Positions 44,711 through 56,410 of a DNA stretch of 64,000 bases are shown piece after piece; position 1 is the first letter of the stretch, and each line of letters begins with the position of its first letter. The position numbers and the translations under genes are program-made. Source of the stretch: an uncultured Rhodobiaceae bacterium (GTDB taxonomy: Bacteria; Pseudomonadota; Alphaproteobacteria; RS24); NCBI GenBank assembly GCA_937907245.1, contig CALCUM010000002.1, forward strand, positions 248,001 through 312,000, given 5' to 3'. The notes under the pieces were generated by a model. The model worked only from the letters and a program-made list of their open reading frames with translations. It ran no database searches and was not told where the DNA came from.

Positions 44711-47386
44711 ATGTCGACTGGTCTGGCGGATATCCGCACAAGTTTTTTAGATTATTTTAAAGCGGAATCGCACGAAGTGGTGGCTTCTAGTCCGCTTGTG
44801 CCGCTGAATGACCCGACCCTTTTATTCACCAATGCCGGGATGGTGCCGTTCAAGAATTATTTCACGGGACAAGAATCAATTCCCGAAAAATGGGCTGGCC
44901 CGCGCGCTGTGAGCTCGCAAAAATGCGTCCGCGCTGGCGGCAAGCATAATGATCTAGACAATGTTGGCTACACGGCTCGCCACCATACATTTTTTGAAAT
45001 GCTTGGAAATTTTTCCTTCGGCGATTACTTCAAAGAAGAAGCCATCCATCACGCTTGGAACTTCCTAACCAAGGAACTCGATCTCCCGGCCGAAAAATTA
45101 TTGGCGACAGTCTATGCAGAAGATGAAGAGGCGTTTGGCCTCTGGCAAAAAATTGCTGGCCTGCCGGAAGATAGAATTATTCGCATTGGCACCTCTGACA
45201 ATTTCTGGTCGATGGGCGATACGGGTCCTTGCGGCCCTTGCTCAGAAATTTTCTTCGATCACGGCGAGGCGATTGCCGGCGGCCCTCCTGGTAGCCCAGA
45301 TGAAGATGGCGATCGGTTCATCGAAATATGGAATCTCGTATTTATGCAATACGAGCAGCAAAGCGATGGCACGCGCATTGATTTGCCCAAACCAAGTATT
45401 GATACCGGCATGGGGCTGGAGCGCATTGGTGCGGTTTTGCAAGGCAAGCACGATAATTATGACACCGATCTTATGCATCACCTGATTGAAGCCTCGGCTG
45501 ATATTTCTGGCCAAAGCATCGACGGCGCACACGGGGTCAGTCATCGGGTGATTGCGGACCACTTACGCTCATCTGCGTTTTTAATTGCCGATGGTGTGCT
45601 GCCTTCCAATGAAGGGCGCGGTTATGTGCTGCGCCGCATTATGCGCCGCGCCATGCGTCATGCGCATATGTTGGGCACCAAAGACCCTGTTCTTTGGCAA
45701 TTATTCCCAGCCCTTAAAACCCAAATGGCGGCCGCCTACCCAGAGTTGGAACGCGCCAGTGCCTTGATTGTCGAAACTTTGCGCCACGAAGAAGACCGCT
45801 TCCGCGATATGCTAGGGCGCGGCCTCAAATTGCTGGACGATGAATTAGGGCAAATGAAAACCGACACGCTACCTGGCGAAGTCGCTTTTAAATTGTATGA
45901 CACTTTCGGCTTCCCGCTCGATTTGACGCAAGATGCCCTGCGTGAAAAAGGCCTATCGGTCGATACCGATGGCTTCGATACGGCCATGGAAAAGCAACGC
46001 GCCGATGCGCGTGCCAATTGGTCTGGCTCCGGCCAAGAGGCTACGGAAGCCATTTGGTTTGATTTACGCAACCAACATGGCGCCAGCGAATTCGTCGGCT
46101 ATCAATCAAGCGAGGCCGAAGGTCAAGTGTTGGCGATTGTGCGAGATGGCGCGGTTGTGGAAGCCGGAAAACCTGGCGATGAGATTGCCGTGATGTTGAA
46201 CCAAACCCCATTTTATGCCGAAAGCGGCGGTCAAGTGGGCGACACAGGCATTTTGAGTGATACAGACGGACTGAACATCCAGATTACGCAAACCCGAAAA
46301 ATGCTTGGCGACGTGCATGTTCTTTGCGGCACTATCGAGGCTGGCGAGTTGAAACAAGGCGCGCTCGTGCATCAGAAAATTGATGCGCCGCGCCGCGATG
46401 CAATTCGCGCCAATCACTCGGCCACACACTTGCTGCACGAAGCCTTACGCCGAGTATTGGGCGATCATGTGACGCAAAAAGGGTCGCTGGTAAATGACCA
46501 TCACTTGCGTTTCGACTTTTCGCATCCGCGTGCCATGACCCCAGATGAAGTCAATGCGGCGGAAGCCTTGGTCAATGATATCATCCGCCAAAACGCAGAT
46601 GTCTCGACCCGCCTAATGACACCTGACGAAGCGATTGACGCAGGGGCCTTGGCATTATTTGGTGAAAAATACGGGGACGAAGTTCGCGTGTTATCAATGG
46701 GGCTCGGCTCGGCTACGGACGCAGATGGTGCTTACTCGGTTGAGCTTTGCGGCGGCACACACGTGCGCCGCTTGGGGGATATCGGCCTGTTGAAAATCAG
46801 CTCAGAAAGCGCCGTTGCCTCTGGCGTGCGCCGCATCGAAGCGCAAACGGGCAAAGGCGCTTTGGCGCAAATTGCAGCCCATGAAAACATTTTGCACGCC
46901 GCTACCAACGAATTGAAAGTGGGCATAGAAGACTTACCGGCACGTGTGAGCAAGCTTCTGGAAGAGCGCAAAACTCTGGATCGGGAGCTCGCCGAAGCGA
47001 AAAAGCAATTAGCCTTGGCGGGTCCCAATAACGGCGGCGATGACAGCGCGTCACAAGTGCGCGATATCAATGGCGTGCCCTTTATGGCGCGGTGCCTAGA
47101 CGGTTTGCCAGCCAAAGAATTACGCGGCCTTGTGGACGACGGTAAAAAACAATTGGGCAGCGGTGTCGTGGTTTTCATTGGCATCGATAATGGCAAAGCG
47201 GGTATCGCCGTTGGGGTTAGCGATGATTTGACGTCTCGCTTCAATGCGGTTGATTTGGTCAAAGCTGGCTCTGCCGCGCTTGGTGGACAGGGCGGGGGCG
47301 GACGCCCAGACATGGCGCAAGCCGGTGGGTCTGAGACGCAAAATGGCGCTCAAGCAATTGCCGAAATCGAAGCTCTTTTAAAGTAA
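44711..47386 (+). CDS. alaS: alanine-tRNA ligase
   Basis: A 891-residue class II synthetase. The catalytic core has [26 protein letters not shown] and motif-3 residues in GMGLERI. The editing domain has HSATHLLH with CGGTHV further on, and the C-Ala domain ends [11 protein letters not shown]. It charges tRNA-Ala and clears mischarged Ser and Gly. The gene follows recA with its own leader, the order usual in this class. Confidence 0.97.
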   Translation: MSTGLADIRTSFLDYFKAESHEVVASSPLVPLNDPTLLFTNAGMVPFKNYFTGQESIPEKWAGPRAVSSQKCVRAGGKHNDLDNVGYTARHHTFFEMLGNFSFGDYFKEEAIHHAWNFLTKELDLPAEKLLATVYAEDEEAFGLWQKIAGLPEDRIIRIGTSDNFWSMGDTGPCGPCSEIFFDHGEAIAGGPPGSPDEDGDRFIEIWNLVFMQYEQQSDGTRIDLPKPSIDTGMGLERIGAVLQGKHDNYDTDLMHHLIEASADISGQSIDGAHGVSHRVIADHLRSSAFLIADGVLPSNEGRGYVLRRIMRRAMRHAHMLGTKDPVLWQLFPALKTQMAAAYPELERASALIVETLRHEEDRFRDMLGRGLKLLDDELGQMKTDTLPGEVAFKLYDTFGFPLDLTQDALREKGLSVDTDGFDTAMEKQRADARANWSGSGQEATEAIWFDLRNQHGASEFVGYQSSEAEGQVLAIVRDGAVVEAGKPGDEIAVMLNQTPFYAESGGQVGDTGILSDTDGLNIQITQTRKMLGDVHVLCGTIEAGELKQGALVHQKIDAPRRDAIRANHSATHLLHEALRRVLGDHVTQKGSLVNDHHLRFDFSHPRAMTPDEVNAAEALVNDIIRQNADVSTRLMTPDEAIDAGALALFGEKYGDEVRVLSMGLGSATDADGAYSVELCGGTHVRRLGDIGLLKISSESAVASGVRRIEAQTGKGALAQIAAHENILHAATNELKVGIEDLPARVSKLLEERKTLDRELAEAKKQLALAGPNNGGDDSASQVRDINGVPFMARCLDGLPAKELRGLVDDGKKQLGSGVVVFIGIDNGKAGIAVGVSDDLTSRFNAVDLVKAGSAALGGQGGGGRPDMAQAGGSETQNGAQAIAEIEALLK

Positions 47387-47388
47387 GC

Positions 47389-48600
47389 TTAAAGCGCTTT
47401 TTCTAAATTCTCGCGAACCGCATCGATGAAGCCCTCGGTGGTTAACCACTTTTGGCCTTTGCCCACCAGTAGAGCCAAATCTTTCGTCATGGAGCCGCGC
47501 TCCACAGTGCCAACGCAGGTTTTCTCGAGCGTGGCTGCGAAATGGGCCAAAGCGTCATTCTTATCCAATTCCGCGCGTTTGGAAATGCCACGCGTCCAAG
47601 CAAAAATAGAGGCGATAGAATTGGTCGAGGTATCTTCACCGCGCTGATGCGCCCGATAGTGGCGCGTTACGGTGCCATGGGCGGCTTCTGCTTCCATGGT
47701 TTTGCCATCCGGCGTCAACAGAACCGAGGTCATCAGTCCTAGCGAGCCAAAGCCTTGCGCCACGGTGTCAGACTGCACATCGCCATCGTAGTTCTTACAG
47801 GCCCAAACAAATTCGCCGCTCCACTTCATAGCTGCGGCCACCATATCGTCGATGAGACGGTGTTCATAGCTGATGCCTAATTCGTTGAACTGCGCCTCAA
47901 ACTCGGCTTCAAAGACTTCTTGAAACAGATCTTTAAAACGCCCGTCATAGGCTTTCAAAATGGTATTCTTGGTGGAGAGATAAAGCGGCCATTTGCGTTC
48001 AATGGCATAAAGCATGCAAGCGCGCGCAAAATCGCGGATGCTGTCGTCTAGATTATACATCGACATGGCCACGCCGCCGCTCGGGAAGTTAAACACTTCA
48101 AATTCTTTGGTGTCGCTGCCGTCTTCGGCTTCCCATTTCATGGTCAGCTTGCCTTTGCCAGGCACAACGAAGTCAGTGGCACGATATTGATCGCCAAAGG
48201 CATGACGGCCAATGACAATCGGGTCGGTCCAGCCGGGGACGAGGCGGGGCACATTGCGGCAGATAATGGGCTCGCGAAACACAGTACCGCCCAAAATGTT
48301 GCGGATGGTGCCATTGGGTGAGCGCCACATTTGTTTCAACCCAAATTCTTCGACGCGCGCTTCATCGGGCGTGATGGTGGCGCATTTTACGCCGACACCA
48401 ATTTTTTTGATGGCTTCGGCGCTATCCACGGTAATTTGGTCATTCGTGTCGTCGCGGGTCTCGATGCCGAGATCATAATACTTCAGGTCGAGGTCGAGGT
48501 AGGGATGAATTAATTTGTCTTTAATCATCTGCCAAATGATGCGGGTCATCTCGTCGCCATCAAGTTCAACAATTGGATTCTCTACTTTTATTTTCGACAT
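47389..48600 (-). CDS. icd: NADP-dependent isocitrate dehydrogenase
   Basis: A 403-residue enzyme of the TCA cycle that oxidises isocitrate to 2-oxoglutarate. It is of the eukaryote-like subfamily: [14 protein letters not shown] at residues 9-22, [19 protein letters not shown], and [26 protein letters not shown]. It converges with alaS, with 2 bases between the stops. The gap 48601-48740 to trmJ has no gene. Confidence 0.96.
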   Translation of the reverse strand: MSKIKVENPIVELDGDEMTRIIWQMIKDKLIHPYLDLDLKYYDLGIETRDDTNDQITVDSAEAIKKIGVGVKCATITPDEARVEEFGLKQMWRSPNGTIRNILGGTVFREPIICRNVPRLVPGWTDPIVIGRHAFGDQYRATDFVVPGKGKLTMKWEAEDGSDTKEFEVFNFPSGGVAMSMYNLDDSIRDFARACMLYAIERKWPLYLSTKNTILKAYDGRFKDLFQEVFEAEFEAQFNELGISYEHRLIDDMVAAAMKWSGEFVWACKNYDGDVQSDTVAQGFGSLGLMTSVLLTPDGKTMEAEAAHGTVTRHYRAHQRGEDTSTNSIASIFAWTRGISKRAELDKNDALAHFAATLEKTCVGTVERGSMTKDLALLVGKGQKWLTTEGFIDAVRENLEKAL

Positions 48601-48740
48601 TTTCTCTTAATCCTGTGACTTGACTAGGGAAGGGCTATTTCCTGCAAAACCGCAAGCGCCCCCCGATTGACTTCATTAGCCTTAGGTCATAGCAAAATTG
48701 ACGCGTTGATAAAAGCCGTTCTTTGGCCTAAGGGAGGGGA

Positions 48741-49574
48741 ATGAGTGATTTAACGACAAAAGCTCCGGCAATTATCCTTGTCGGGGCCCAATTAGGCGAG
48801 AATATCGGCACCGTGGCACGGGCCATGCTGAATTTTGGGCTCACAGACCTGCGCTTGGTGCATCCGCGCGAGGGGTGGCAATATGAGCGCGCTTTAAAAG
48901 CCTCCTCGGGTGCCTCTGCGTTGATTGAGAACCATAAGCTGTTTGATACGGTAGCGGAGGCGACGGCCGATCTGGGCTTTCTGGTGGCCACTACGGCGCG
49001 CATGCGCGACATGGTTAAGCCGGTGCTCACGCCGGGTAAAGTAGCGGCGGAGATGCGCGCTCGCCAAGCCGAGACCGCAGATTTGCAAGGGGGCATTTTA
49101 TTTGGCCCCGAACGCACGGGCCTCGACAATGAGGATATTTCTCTGGCCGACGCGATTTGCCGCGTCCCGCTGAACCCAGATTTTTCATCGCTTAATTTGG
49201 CGCAAGCGGTTTTGCTGATGGGCTACGAATGGTTTCAAGTGGCAGACGAAACCCCCGAGGTTCGACACGAGATGCCAGACACGCGTCCCGCCACGCGAGC
49301 CGAAGTGAACGCCATGTTTGCGCATTTAGAATCAGCCCTGTCGGCTTCCGGATTTTTGGCGCCACCTGCCAAAGCTCCGGCCATGGCCCGCAATATTCGT
49401 AATATGTTGCACCGCGCCAAATTGACCGAACAGGACGTGCGTACGTTCCGAGGCATGGTTAATTCGCTTTTACGCTGGCCACGAGGGGCAAAAGACCCGC
49501 TTTTGAAGCCGCGCGTAGCGGCCATTTCTCGTGGTGAGCTTGACCCTGGTGAAGATATTGAGAAAGACACGTAA
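48741..49574 (+). CDS. tRNA (cytidine/uridine-2'-O-)-methyltransferase TrmJ-type (SpoU family)
   Basis: A 277-residue SPOUT methyltransferase. Motif 1 is GAQLGENIGTVARAMLNFGL near residue 17, motif 2 GGILFGPERTGLDNEDIS, motif 3 VPLNPDFSSLNLAQAVLLMGYEW. A helical C-terminal extension, as in TrmJ, follows. It would 2'-O-methylate position 32 of several tRNAs. GGGAGGGGA leads the ATG. It sits just ahead of rpsD on the same strand. Confidence 0.88.
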   Translation: MSDLTTKAPAIILVGAQLGENIGTVARAMLNFGLTDLRLVHPREGWQYERALKASSGASALIENHKLFDTVAEATADLGFLVATTARMRDMVKPVLTPGKVAAEMRARQAETADLQGGILFGPERTGLDNEDISLADAICRVPLNPDFSSLNLAQAVLLMGYEWFQVADETPEVRHEMPDTRPATRAEVNAMFAHLESALSASGFLAPPAKAPAMARNIRNMLHRAKLTEQDVRTFRGMVNSLLRWPRGAKDPLLKPRVAAISRGELDPGEDIEKDT

Positions 49575-49592
49575 TAAAGCGAAAAACCAGTT

Positions 49593-49658
49593 TGACAATG
49601 ACGGGGCTTTTTGTATATTACGCGCCAATCCGCGAGAAATCGTCTCGCGCTTTTTTTT
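49593..49658 (+). promoter_or_regulatory. rpsD promoter and terminator-like leader hairpin
   Basis: TTGACA (49593-49598) and TATATT (49615-49620), 16 bases apart, make a strong promoter. Transcription would start near 49627. At once follows CGCGAGA-AATCG-TCTCGCG (49631-49649) and CTTTTTTTT, a full intrinsic terminator shape. It may end trmJ transcripts, or act as an attenuator in the short rpsD leader. Confidence 0.6.
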
Positions 49659-49681
49659 GTTTAAAGTAAGGACCGCGCCGC

Positions 49682-50302
49682 ATGAGCAAGCGCCTATCAA
49701 CGAAGTATAAAATTGACCGCCGCATGGGCGAAAACATTTGGGGACGCCCCAAAAGCCCGGTCAACAACCGTGATTACGGCCCAGGCCAACATGGCCAGCG
49801 TCGCCGTGGCAAACTGTCTGACTTTGGTCTGCAGCTACGTGCCAAGCAAAAGCTCAAAGGCTATTACGGCAATATTACCGAGAAACAGTTTAAAGGCATT
49901 TATGCCGAAGCGGTTCGGGTGAAAGGCGATACGAGCGAAAACCTCGTAGGTCTGCTCGAATCACGTCTCGATGCTTTGGTCTATCGTGCAAAATTTGTGA
50001 CCACTGTGTTTGCGGCGCGTCAGTTCGTCAATCACGGTCATGTGATGGTCAATGGACGTCGGTGCAATATTCCAAGCCGTCGTCTGAAAGTGGGCGATGT
50101 TGTGGAAGTTCGTGAAAAATCACGCAATCTGAACGTAGTTCTAGAGGCTATTCAGAGCGCGGAACGCGATATCCCAGAATACACAAATGTGGATCACACC
50201 AAAATGACAGCAGCGCTTACCCAAGTGCCGCAGCTGGCAGACATTCCATACCCGGTTCAAATGGAACCAAATCTTGTGGTCGAATTTTATTCGCGCAATT
50301 AG
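49682..50302 (+). CDS. rpsD: 30S ribosomal protein S4
   Basis: A 206-residue primary 16S-binding protein. [49 protein letters not shown] is the typical N-terminus of the zinc-free form. The S4 RNA-binding domain lies in [45 protein letters not shown]. It ends EFYSRN. In E. coli S4 represses its own operon; here the gene stands alone behind a hairpin leader. Confidence 0.97.
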   Translation: MSKRLSTKYKIDRRMGENIWGRPKSPVNNRDYGPGQHGQRRRGKLSDFGLQLRAKQKLKGYYGNITEKQFKGIYAEAVRVKGDTSENLVGLLESRLDALVYRAKFVTTVFAARQFVNHGHVMVNGRRCNIPSRRLKVGDVVEVREKSRNLNVVLEAIQSAERDIPEYTNVDHTKMTAALTQVPQLADIPYPVQMEPNLVVEFYSRN

Positions 50303-50352
50303 ATTTTAGGCTGGCCAAAACCAGCAGTAACGCGAAAGCGATATAAGCTATA

Positions 50353-50381
50353 AAAAAGCCCGCCAATTCGGCGGGCTTTTT
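50353..50381. terminator. bidirectional terminator between rpsD and grxD
   Basis: AAAAAGCCCGCC pairs with GGCGGGCTTTTT around a short loop. Both strands end in five T, so it serves rpsD from the left and grxD from the right. Confidence 0.92.
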
Positions 50382-50403
50382 CTTATTCAATTGTTGGTCT
50401 CGA

Positions 50404-50736
50404 CTAGTCAGCCAGCGCAATGCCTTTTTCTTCGAGGAGAGGGCGCAATTCGCCTTCTTCAAACATCTCGCGAATGATATCACAGCCACCCACAAACTCG
50501 CCCTTAATGTAGAGCTGCGGGATGGTTGGCCAGTTCGAGAAGGTTTTAATACCGTTTCGCAGGCCCTCGTCTTCCAGCACGTTGACGCCTTTAAATGGCA
50601 CGCCGATATGGCCGAGAATTTGGACTACTTGGCCCGAAAAGCCACACTGTGGAAACACCGGTGTGCCCTTCATAAATAACACGACTTCGGCGCTATCTAC
50701 TTCGCTTTGAATCATTTGGGTAATGTCGCTCATCAT
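50404..50736 (-). CDS. grxD: monothiol glutaredoxin (Grx4 family)
   Basis: A 110-residue CGFS-type glutaredoxin: the cluster-binding motif CGFS is at residues 31-34, followed by the glutathione-binding segments NWPTIPQLYIKGEFVGGCDI. Such proteins carry 2Fe-2S clusters together with BolA. The bolA gene lies 22 bases upstream on the same strand, which matches the family partnership. Confidence 0.95.
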   Translation of the reverse strand: MMSDITQMIQSEVDSAEVVLFMKGTPVFPQCGFSGQVVQILGHIGVPFKGVNVLEDEGLRNGIKTFSNWPTIPQLYIKGEFVGGCDIIREMFEEGELRPLLEEKGIALAD

Positions 50737-50758
50737 CGTCTCCTAAAATGGGGTTGCC

Positions 50759-50998
50759 TTATGTTTTTGAAGGCGCTGCGGTTTGCAGTGCCAAGGCGTG
50801 TAATTCGTCGCCCATGCCGCCTTGCAGCGCGTCATAGACCATTTTGTGTTGCTGTACGCGGCTGAGCCCCTCAAAGGCTGGAGCCACCACATGGGCCGCG
50901 TAATGGTCGCCGTCGCCGCGCAGGTCGGTAATTTCGACTTGGGCGTCGGGCAGGGCGGTGCGGATCATGGTTTCTAATTCGCCAGCGCTCATTGGCAT
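50759..50998 (-). CDS. BolA family protein
   Basis: A 79-residue BolA protein: ELETMIRTALPDAQVEITDLRGDGDHYAAHVVAPAFEGLSRVQQHKMVYDALQGGMGDELHALALQT. The invariant histidines in DHYAAHVV and the H/R-x-x-x-V-Y motif are present. It probably forms a 2Fe-2S heterocomplex with the glutaredoxin encoded next. The start behind AAAGGA lies 17 bases after the purL stop; a longer start would overlap purL. Confidence 0.9.
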   Translation of the reverse strand: MPMSAGELETMIRTALPDAQVEITDLRGDGDHYAAHVVAPAFEGLSRVQQHKMVYDALQGGMGDELHALALQTAAPSKT

Positions 50999-51015
50999 AG
51001 TGTGTCCTTTCGGGC

Positions 51016-53244
51016 TTAACTCGACATCAGAGCTGGGAGCCAACCCTCATAGATATCGTGTAACTCTGATACGGATATGGAAAGGCTAGCCCCAAATGTC
51101 AATGAATGACCAGAGGTTTTTCCAAGTCGCGTGAGAGAGACGTGCTTGGCTAAGGCTTCAAAGGCATCGGCTTTATCGGCCCCGACGCTGACCACATAGC
51201 GGGCTTGGTCTTCGCCGAACCAGTATCCTGTGTCGTTATCTGTGGTGGCATCAGCGTCGTCATCTATGTCGCCATCAGCGTCGATTTGGGCGCCGATACC
51301 GTGTCCCAAGCACATCTCGGCCAAGGCCACCAGTAGGCCGCCGTCCGATACATCATGAGCCGCGGCGATAAGGCCTTGGTCGATGGCTTCTCTTACAAGG
51401 CTGCCGTGGGCTTCTTCTAGCGCCAAATCAACGCGCGGGGGTGCCACAATCTCGTGATTGTCCAAGACGTCGCGTTGATATAGCGATGAGCCCAAATGGC
51501 CTGCCGTATCGCCCAATAAGTAAATAATCTGACCATCTTGCGTAAAGCTATTGCCGACGGCTTTATCGAGGTCTTGAATAAGCCCCACGCCACCGATAGC
51601 CGGCGTTGGCAAAATGCCCGTGCCATTGGTTTCATTATAAAGCGACACATTGCCCGAGACGACTGGGAAGTCGAGCGTTTTGCCAGCCTCTCCCATGCCT
51701 TCTAGGCAGCCAACAAATTGACCCATAATTTCGGGGCGTTCTGGGTTGCCGAAGTTTAAGCAATTGGTGATGGCCAAAGGTTTGGCGCCAACCGCACAAA
51801 TATTGCGATAGGCCTCTGCCACGGCCTGTTTGCCGCCCTCGATGGGGTCTGCGAAGCAATAGCGTGGGTTCACATCGGTCGATATGGCAAGGCCTTTATG
51901 GGTGCCATGCACGCGCACCAGCGCCGCATCCCCACCTGGGCCAGCCACGGTATCGCCCATCACCATACTGTCATATTGCTCATAGACCCAACGTCGTGAG
52001 GCGACTTCGCTGGAGCCCATAAGGGTTTTGAGCGCGCTAAGGGTATCGGGGGCTTTGTCCAGCCAGGCTGCTTTGAAGTCGGCGGCTTTGGGCGTTGGCA
52101 CATGCGGACGGTCATACTCGGGGGCGCCATCGGCCAGCGGCCCTAGCGGCATGTCGGCAATCTCGCGGCCTTTGTGATGCACCACCATGCGGTTGGTGTC
52201 GGTCAGCTCGCCGATGACGGCGAAATCTAGCCCCCAACGATCAAAAATCGCTTTGGCTTCAGGCTCGCGGCCGGGTTTTAGAACCATCAACATGCGCTCT
52301 TGGCTTTCCGAGAGCAGCATTTCATAGCCCGTCATATGGGTTTCGCGCACTGGCACTTTGTCGAGGTCTAGAACGATGCCCACCCCGCCCTTATCGGCCA
52401 TCTCAACCGATGAAGACGTCAGACCCGCCGCGCCCATATCTTGGATGCCAATAATCGCATCTGAAGCCATCAGTTCTTGGCAGGCTTCGAGCAATAGCTT
52501 TTCGGTGAACGGATCACCCACTTGAACGGTAGGGCGTTTTTCTTCCGACGCATCATCAAATTCGGCCGAGGCCATGGTGGCGCCGTGAATGCCATCGCGC
52601 CCCGTTTTCGAGCCCACGTAAACCACGGGGGAGCCAATGCCTGTGGCGGCGGCATAGAAAATTTTATCGGTGCGGGCCACGCCAACGCACATAGCGTTGA
52701 CCAGATTATTGCCATTGTAGCTCGGGTCGAAATTAATTTCGCCGCCCACGGTTGGCACGCCCATGCAATTGCCATAGCCGCCAATCCCCGACACAACGCC
52801 GGCCACAAGGTGGCGCGTTTTTGGATGATCTGGCGCGCCAAAACGCAGAGCGTTCAAATTGGCAACCGGACGCGCGCCCATGGTAAACACGTCGCGCATA
52901 ATGCCGCCAACGCCCGTGGCCGCGCCCTGATAAGGCTCAATAAACGAAGGGTGATTATGGCTTTCCATTTTAAATACAGCCGCATCGCCATCGCCAATAT
53001 CAATCACGCCCGCGTTTTCGCCCGGCCCTTGAATGACTTGCGGGCCTGAAACGGGTAGTTTTTTCAACCACTTACGAGATGACTTATACGAGCAATGCTC
53101 CGACCACATAACGGAGAAAACTCCCAGCTCGGTATAATTAGGGATGCGGCCCATATGGTCGCAAACCATTTGAAACTCGTCTGGCGTCAGGCCGTGTTCA
53201 GCCACCAGCTCATCGGTGATGGGCGTGTCGTTAATATGGCTCAT
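51016..53244 (-). CDS. purL: phosphoribosylformylglycinamidine synthase subunit II
   Basis: A 742-residue small-type PurL, the ATP-dependent synthase half of the fourth purine step. [51 protein letters not shown] and [14 protein letters not shown] are core motifs. Near residue 660 an acidic, repetitive stretch ([19 protein letters not shown]) is inserted, which I do not remember from relatives. It needs PurQ and PurS, both encoded just upstream, with a 4-base overlap with purQ. Confidence 0.96.
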   Translation of the reverse strand: MSHINDTPITDELVAEHGLTPDEFQMVCDHMGRIPNYTELGVFSVMWSEHCSYKSSRKWLKKLPVSGPQVIQGPGENAGVIDIGDGDAAVFKMESHNHPSFIEPYQGAATGVGGIMRDVFTMGARPVANLNALRFGAPDHPKTRHLVAGVVSGIGGYGNCMGVPTVGGEINFDPSYNGNNLVNAMCVGVARTDKIFYAAATGIGSPVVYVGSKTGRDGIHGATMASAEFDDASEEKRPTVQVGDPFTEKLLLEACQELMASDAIIGIQDMGAAGLTSSSVEMADKGGVGIVLDLDKVPVRETHMTGYEMLLSESQERMLMVLKPGREPEAKAIFDRWGLDFAVIGELTDTNRMVVHHKGREIADMPLGPLADGAPEYDRPHVPTPKAADFKAAWLDKAPDTLSALKTLMGSSEVASRRWVYEQYDSMVMGDTVAGPGGDAALVRVHGTHKGLAISTDVNPRYCFADPIEGGKQAVAEAYRNICAVGAKPLAITNCLNFGNPERPEIMGQFVGCLEGMGEAGKTLDFPVVSGNVSLYNETNGTGILPTPAIGGVGLIQDLDKAVGNSFTQDGQIIYLLGDTAGHLGSSLYQRDVLDNHEIVAPPRVDLALEEAHGSLVREAIDQGLIAAAHDVSDGGLLVALAEMCLGHGIGAQIDADGDIDDDADATTDNDTGYWFGEDQARYVVSVGADKADAFEALAKHVSLTRLGKTSGHSLTFGASLSISVSELHDIYEGWLPALMSS

Positions 53245-53909
53245 GACAAGACCTCCACAATACCGGTGAACATTCGTTTGCCATCCTCGCCCCCAAGGGT
53301 CATTTCGGCGCGCCGCTCTGGGTGAGGCATCATGCCGACGATACGGCCAGATGCGTCGCTAATGCCAGCAATGTCGAGGCAAGCCCCATTGGGGTTATCG
53401 CCCTTGGCATAGGTCAGCGCGATGCGGTCTTCGTCTTGTAATTGTTTCAATGTGTCGTCATCGGCAAAATAATTGCCTTCATTATGCGCCACAGGAATGG
53501 TGATTTCTTCGCCCGCGCTATATAGCGAGGTGAAGGCGGTTTTGTTATTTGTGACGTTCAATTGCGTGTTACGGCAAACAAAGTTCAAGCCTTTGTTCTG
53601 CATCAAGACGCCGGGCAGAAGCCCACATTCGGTAAGCACTTGAAAGCCGTTGCAAATGCCCAAAACAGCCGCACCCTTATGGGCTTGGGCCACCACTTCG
53701 CGCATGATGGGGCTATTGGCCGCCATCGATCCGCAGCGCAGGTAATCGCCGTAAGAGAACCCGCCGGGCAAGACGATTAAATCGCATTTGGGCAGGTTGG
53801 CATCGCCATGCCAAGCCATTATAGGGGCTTGGCCAGTGGCGGCTTCTAGGCATACGGCAACATCACGGTCGCAGTTGGAGCCCGGGAAAACAATAACGGC
53901 TGCTTGCAT
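53241..53909 (-). CDS. purQ: phosphoribosylformylglycinamidine synthase subunit I (glutaminase)
   Basis: A 222-residue class I glutamine amidotransferase that supplies ammonia to PurL. The nucleophile is the cysteine of GICNGFQVL, the oxyanion loop is [12 protein letters not shown], and the histidine-glutamate pair is in MPHPERRAE. It is 5 bases after purS and overlaps purL by 4 bases. Confidence 0.95.
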   Translation of the reverse strand: MQAAVIVFPGSNCDRDVAVCLEAATGQAPIMAWHGDANLPKCDLIVLPGGFSYGDYLRCGSMAANSPIMREVVAQAHKGAAVLGICNGFQVLTECGLLPGVLMQNKGLNFVCRNTQLNVTNNKTAFTSLYSAGEEITIPVAHNEGNYFADDDTLKQLQDEDRIALTYAKGDNPNGACLDIAGISDASGRIVGMMPHPERRAEMTLGGEDGKRMFTGIVEVLS

Positions 53910-53914
53910 CTGTC

Positions 53915-54160
53915 TTATGCCTCGCTGAGGTGGATGTCGTAATTTTCAATCACCGTATTGGCGAGTAATTTTTCGCACATATCGGTTAGGGTCGCGCGCG
54001 CTTTGTCGGCGTCGCTCTCATCCAAGCTCACTTCGATGAGCTTGCCTTGGCGCACGTCATCTACCCCGCCAAACCCCAAAGAGCCGAGCGCGTTTTCAAT
54101 GGCTTTGCCTTGCGGGTCTAATACCCCGTTTTTCAAAGTAATGTGGATGGTCGCTTTCAT
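53915..54160 (-). CDS. purS: phosphoribosylformylglycinamidine synthase subunit PurS
   Basis: An 81-residue dimeric accessory subunit that bridges PurQ and PurL. The pattern [38 protein letters not shown] is characteristic. It lies between purC and purQ on the same strand. Confidence 0.93.
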   Translation of the reverse strand: MKATIHITLKNGVLDPQGKAIENALGSLGFGGVDDVRQGKLIEVSLDESDADKARATLTDMCEKLLANTVIENYDIHLSEA

Positions 54161-54180
54161 CTTAATTCCTTCAGGTAATT

Positions 54181-54945
54181 TTACTTAACAAGTTTGGGGC
54201 CATCGCCCTTTTCTGGGGTGATGTCACTCAAAAGGCCGAGACGGCGCGCAACATCTTGATAGGCGTCTATCATGCCGCCAAGGTTTTGGCGGAAGCGGTC
54301 TTTGTCTAATTTTTCGCCCGAGCTAACATCCCAAAGGCGACAACTGTCGGGGCTAATTTCATCGGCCAACACAATGCGCTGGGTCTCGCCATCCCAAATG
54401 CGGCCAAACTCGATTTTGAAATCCACCAGACGAATGCCGACACCTTGAAAGAGGCCCGTCATAAAATCATTGATACGCAAAGACATGGAAACAATCTCGT
54501 CCATTTCTTGCGGGCCCGCCCAGCCGAAAACGGCAATATGGTCTTCCGAAATCATCGGATCGCCCAGCGCATCGTCTTTGTAATAAAACTCAACCAAAGG
54601 ACGCGGCAGATTATCGCCTTCGTTCAAGCCAAGGCGCTTCACCAGCGAACCAGCCGCGACATTGCGAACAACAAATTCAATGGGAATAATTTCGGCTTCC
54701 CGCACCAATTGCTCGCGCATGTTCAGCGATTTAATGAAATGCGTCGGAATGCCAATCTCGCCAAGTCGTTGGAAAATATATTCCGAAATGCGATGGTTCA
54801 AAACGCCCTTGCCCTCAAACACTTCGTGTTTTTCGGCGTTAAAGGCGGTCGCATCATCTTTAAAATGCTGCACCAAAGTGCCGGGCTCTGGACCTTCGTA
54901 AAGGATTTTCGCTTTGCCTTCATAGAGGCGAACACGTTTCGACAT
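54181..54945 (-). CDS. purC: phosphoribosylaminoimidazole-succinocarboxamide synthase
   Basis: A 254-residue SAICAR synthetase that joins aspartate to [20 protein letters not shown] is the N-terminal ATP-binding part, and [10 protein letters not shown] and [15 protein letters not shown] are conserved core motifs. The ATG behind GGAGACAAAA is preferred over one 12 bases upstream. It is the second gene, after purB, in the minus-strand purine run. Confidence 0.95.
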   Translation of the reverse strand: MSKRVRLYEGKAKILYEGPEPGTLVQHFKDDATAFNAEKHEVFEGKGVLNHRISEYIFQRLGEIGIPTHFIKSLNMREQLVREAEIIPIEFVVRNVAAGSLVKRLGLNEGDNLPRPLVEFYYKDDALGDPMISEDHIAVFGWAGPQEMDEIVSMSLRINDFMTGLFQGVGIRLVDFKIEFGRIWDGETQRIVLADEISPDSCRLWDVSSGEKLDKDRFRQNLGGMIDAYQDVARRLGLLSDITPEKGDGPKLVK

Positions 54946-55019
54946 TTTTGTCTCCATACCCCGTTACATCAACGGTGAGGTTAAAGCTTGCGGATGATTC
55001 TCGCAAACCGCGTTACTGG

Positions 55020-56306
55020 CTACTTGAACACACGGTCGAAAATCGTATCGACGTGTTTAAAGTGGTAGCCAAGATCAAATAGCGCTTCTAATTCCGCATC
55101 GCTCAACACGACCTCTGTGTCGGCTTTCAATAGCTCCAGAAACGTTCCCTCGCCGCGCCATACTGGCATGGCATTGCGCTGTACCAAACGATAGGCATCT
55201 TCGCGGCTCACGCCCGCTTGGGTGAGGGCCAAAAGCACCCGCTGCGAATGCACAAGACCACCCAATTTATCGAGGTTTTCTTGCATGCGGTCTGGATAGA
55301 CCAGCAAGTTATCGATGACGTTGGTCAGGCGGACTAAGGCAAAATCGAGGGTGATGGTGGCGTCAGGGCCAATCATCCGCTCGACGGAAGAATGCGAAAT
55401 ATCGCGTTCATGCCAAAGCGCCACATTCTCCATCGCCGGCACGGCCATGCCGCGCACCAGACGGGCCAGACCGGTAAGGTTTTCGGTCAGAATAGGATTG
55501 CGTTTATGTGGCATTGCAGAGGAACCTTTTTGGCCTTCCGAGAAATACTCCTCGGCTTCCAAAACTTCCGTGCGCTGCAAGTGGCGAACCTCAACCGACA
55601 GACGCTCTACCGAGGAGGCAATAACGCCGAGTGTGGCGAAGAACATCGCATGGCGATCGCGCGGGATGACTTGGGTCGAGACGGGCTCGATTTCAAGCCC
55701 CATGGCATCGGCCACGTGCTCTTCAACGCTCGGGTCAATATTGGCAAAAGTACCGACAGCGCCAGAGATAGCACAAGTGGCAATCTCTTTGCGGGCGGCA
55801 AGCAAACGCTCACGGCAGCGGTCGAATTCGGCATAGGCTTGAGCCATCTTGAGACCGAAAGTTGTCGGCTCCGCGTGAATCCCATGGCTACGGCCAATAC
55901 AGGCCGACATTTTGTGTTCCATCGCCCGCTTTTTAATCGCGGCCAAAAGCGCATCCATGTCTTGCAATAGAATATCGCTGGCGCGCATCAGCTGCACACT
56001 CAAGCACGTGTCTAAAACATCCGAGGAGGTCATGCCCTGATGCACAAAGCGCGCTTCGGGGCCAACATATTCAGCCAAGCTGGTCAGAAAAGCGATGACG
56101 TCATGTTTGACTTCGCGCTCAATCTCATCGATGCGGTCGACGTCAAAATTGCCTTTTTCACGAACGGCTTTGGCCGCTTCGGCAGGCACGATGCCTAGTT
56201 TCACCATGGCGTCCATGGCGTGTGTTTCAATCTCAAGCCAGATTGAGAAGCGACTTTCGGCTTCCCAAAGGGCGGTCATTTCTGGGCGGGCATAACGGGG
56301 AATCAT
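55020..56306 (-). CDS. purB: adenylosuccinate lyase
   Basis: A 428-residue fumarase/aspartase-superfamily lyase acting in two purine steps (SAICAR to AICAR, adenylosuccinate to AMP). The signature loop GSSAMPHKRNPI is present, as are HQGMTSSDVLDTCLSVQL and SHGIHAEPTTFGLKMA. It heads the purB-C-S-Q-L block, 74 bases ahead of purC. Confidence 0.96.
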   Translation of the reverse strand: MIPRYARPEMTALWEAESRFSIWLEIETHAMDAMVKLGIVPAEAAKAVREKGNFDVDRIDEIEREVKHDVIAFLTSLAEYVGPEARFVHQGMTSSDVLDTCLSVQLMRASDILLQDMDALLAAIKKRAMEHKMSACIGRSHGIHAEPTTFGLKMAQAYAEFDRCRERLLAARKEIATCAISGAVGTFANIDPSVEEHVADAMGLEIEPVSTQVIPRDRHAMFFATLGVIASSVERLSVEVRHLQRTEVLEAEEYFSEGQKGSSAMPHKRNPILTENLTGLARLVRGMAVPAMENVALWHERDISHSSVERMIGPDATITLDFALVRLTNVIDNLLVYPDRMQENLDKLGGLVHSQRVLLALTQAGVSREDAYRLVQRNAMPVWRGEGTFLELLKADTEVVLSDAELEALFDLGYHFKHVDTIFDRVFK

Positions 56307-56410
56307 TGGCAGTCTCCTTTGAGCCTCGATGTAACAGAAATACGCGTCTGATTAAAGCATCCGTTGGGTGCGAAGCGATTTTTCGTGTGTGCAAAGCGCA
56401 AATTTTGCTC

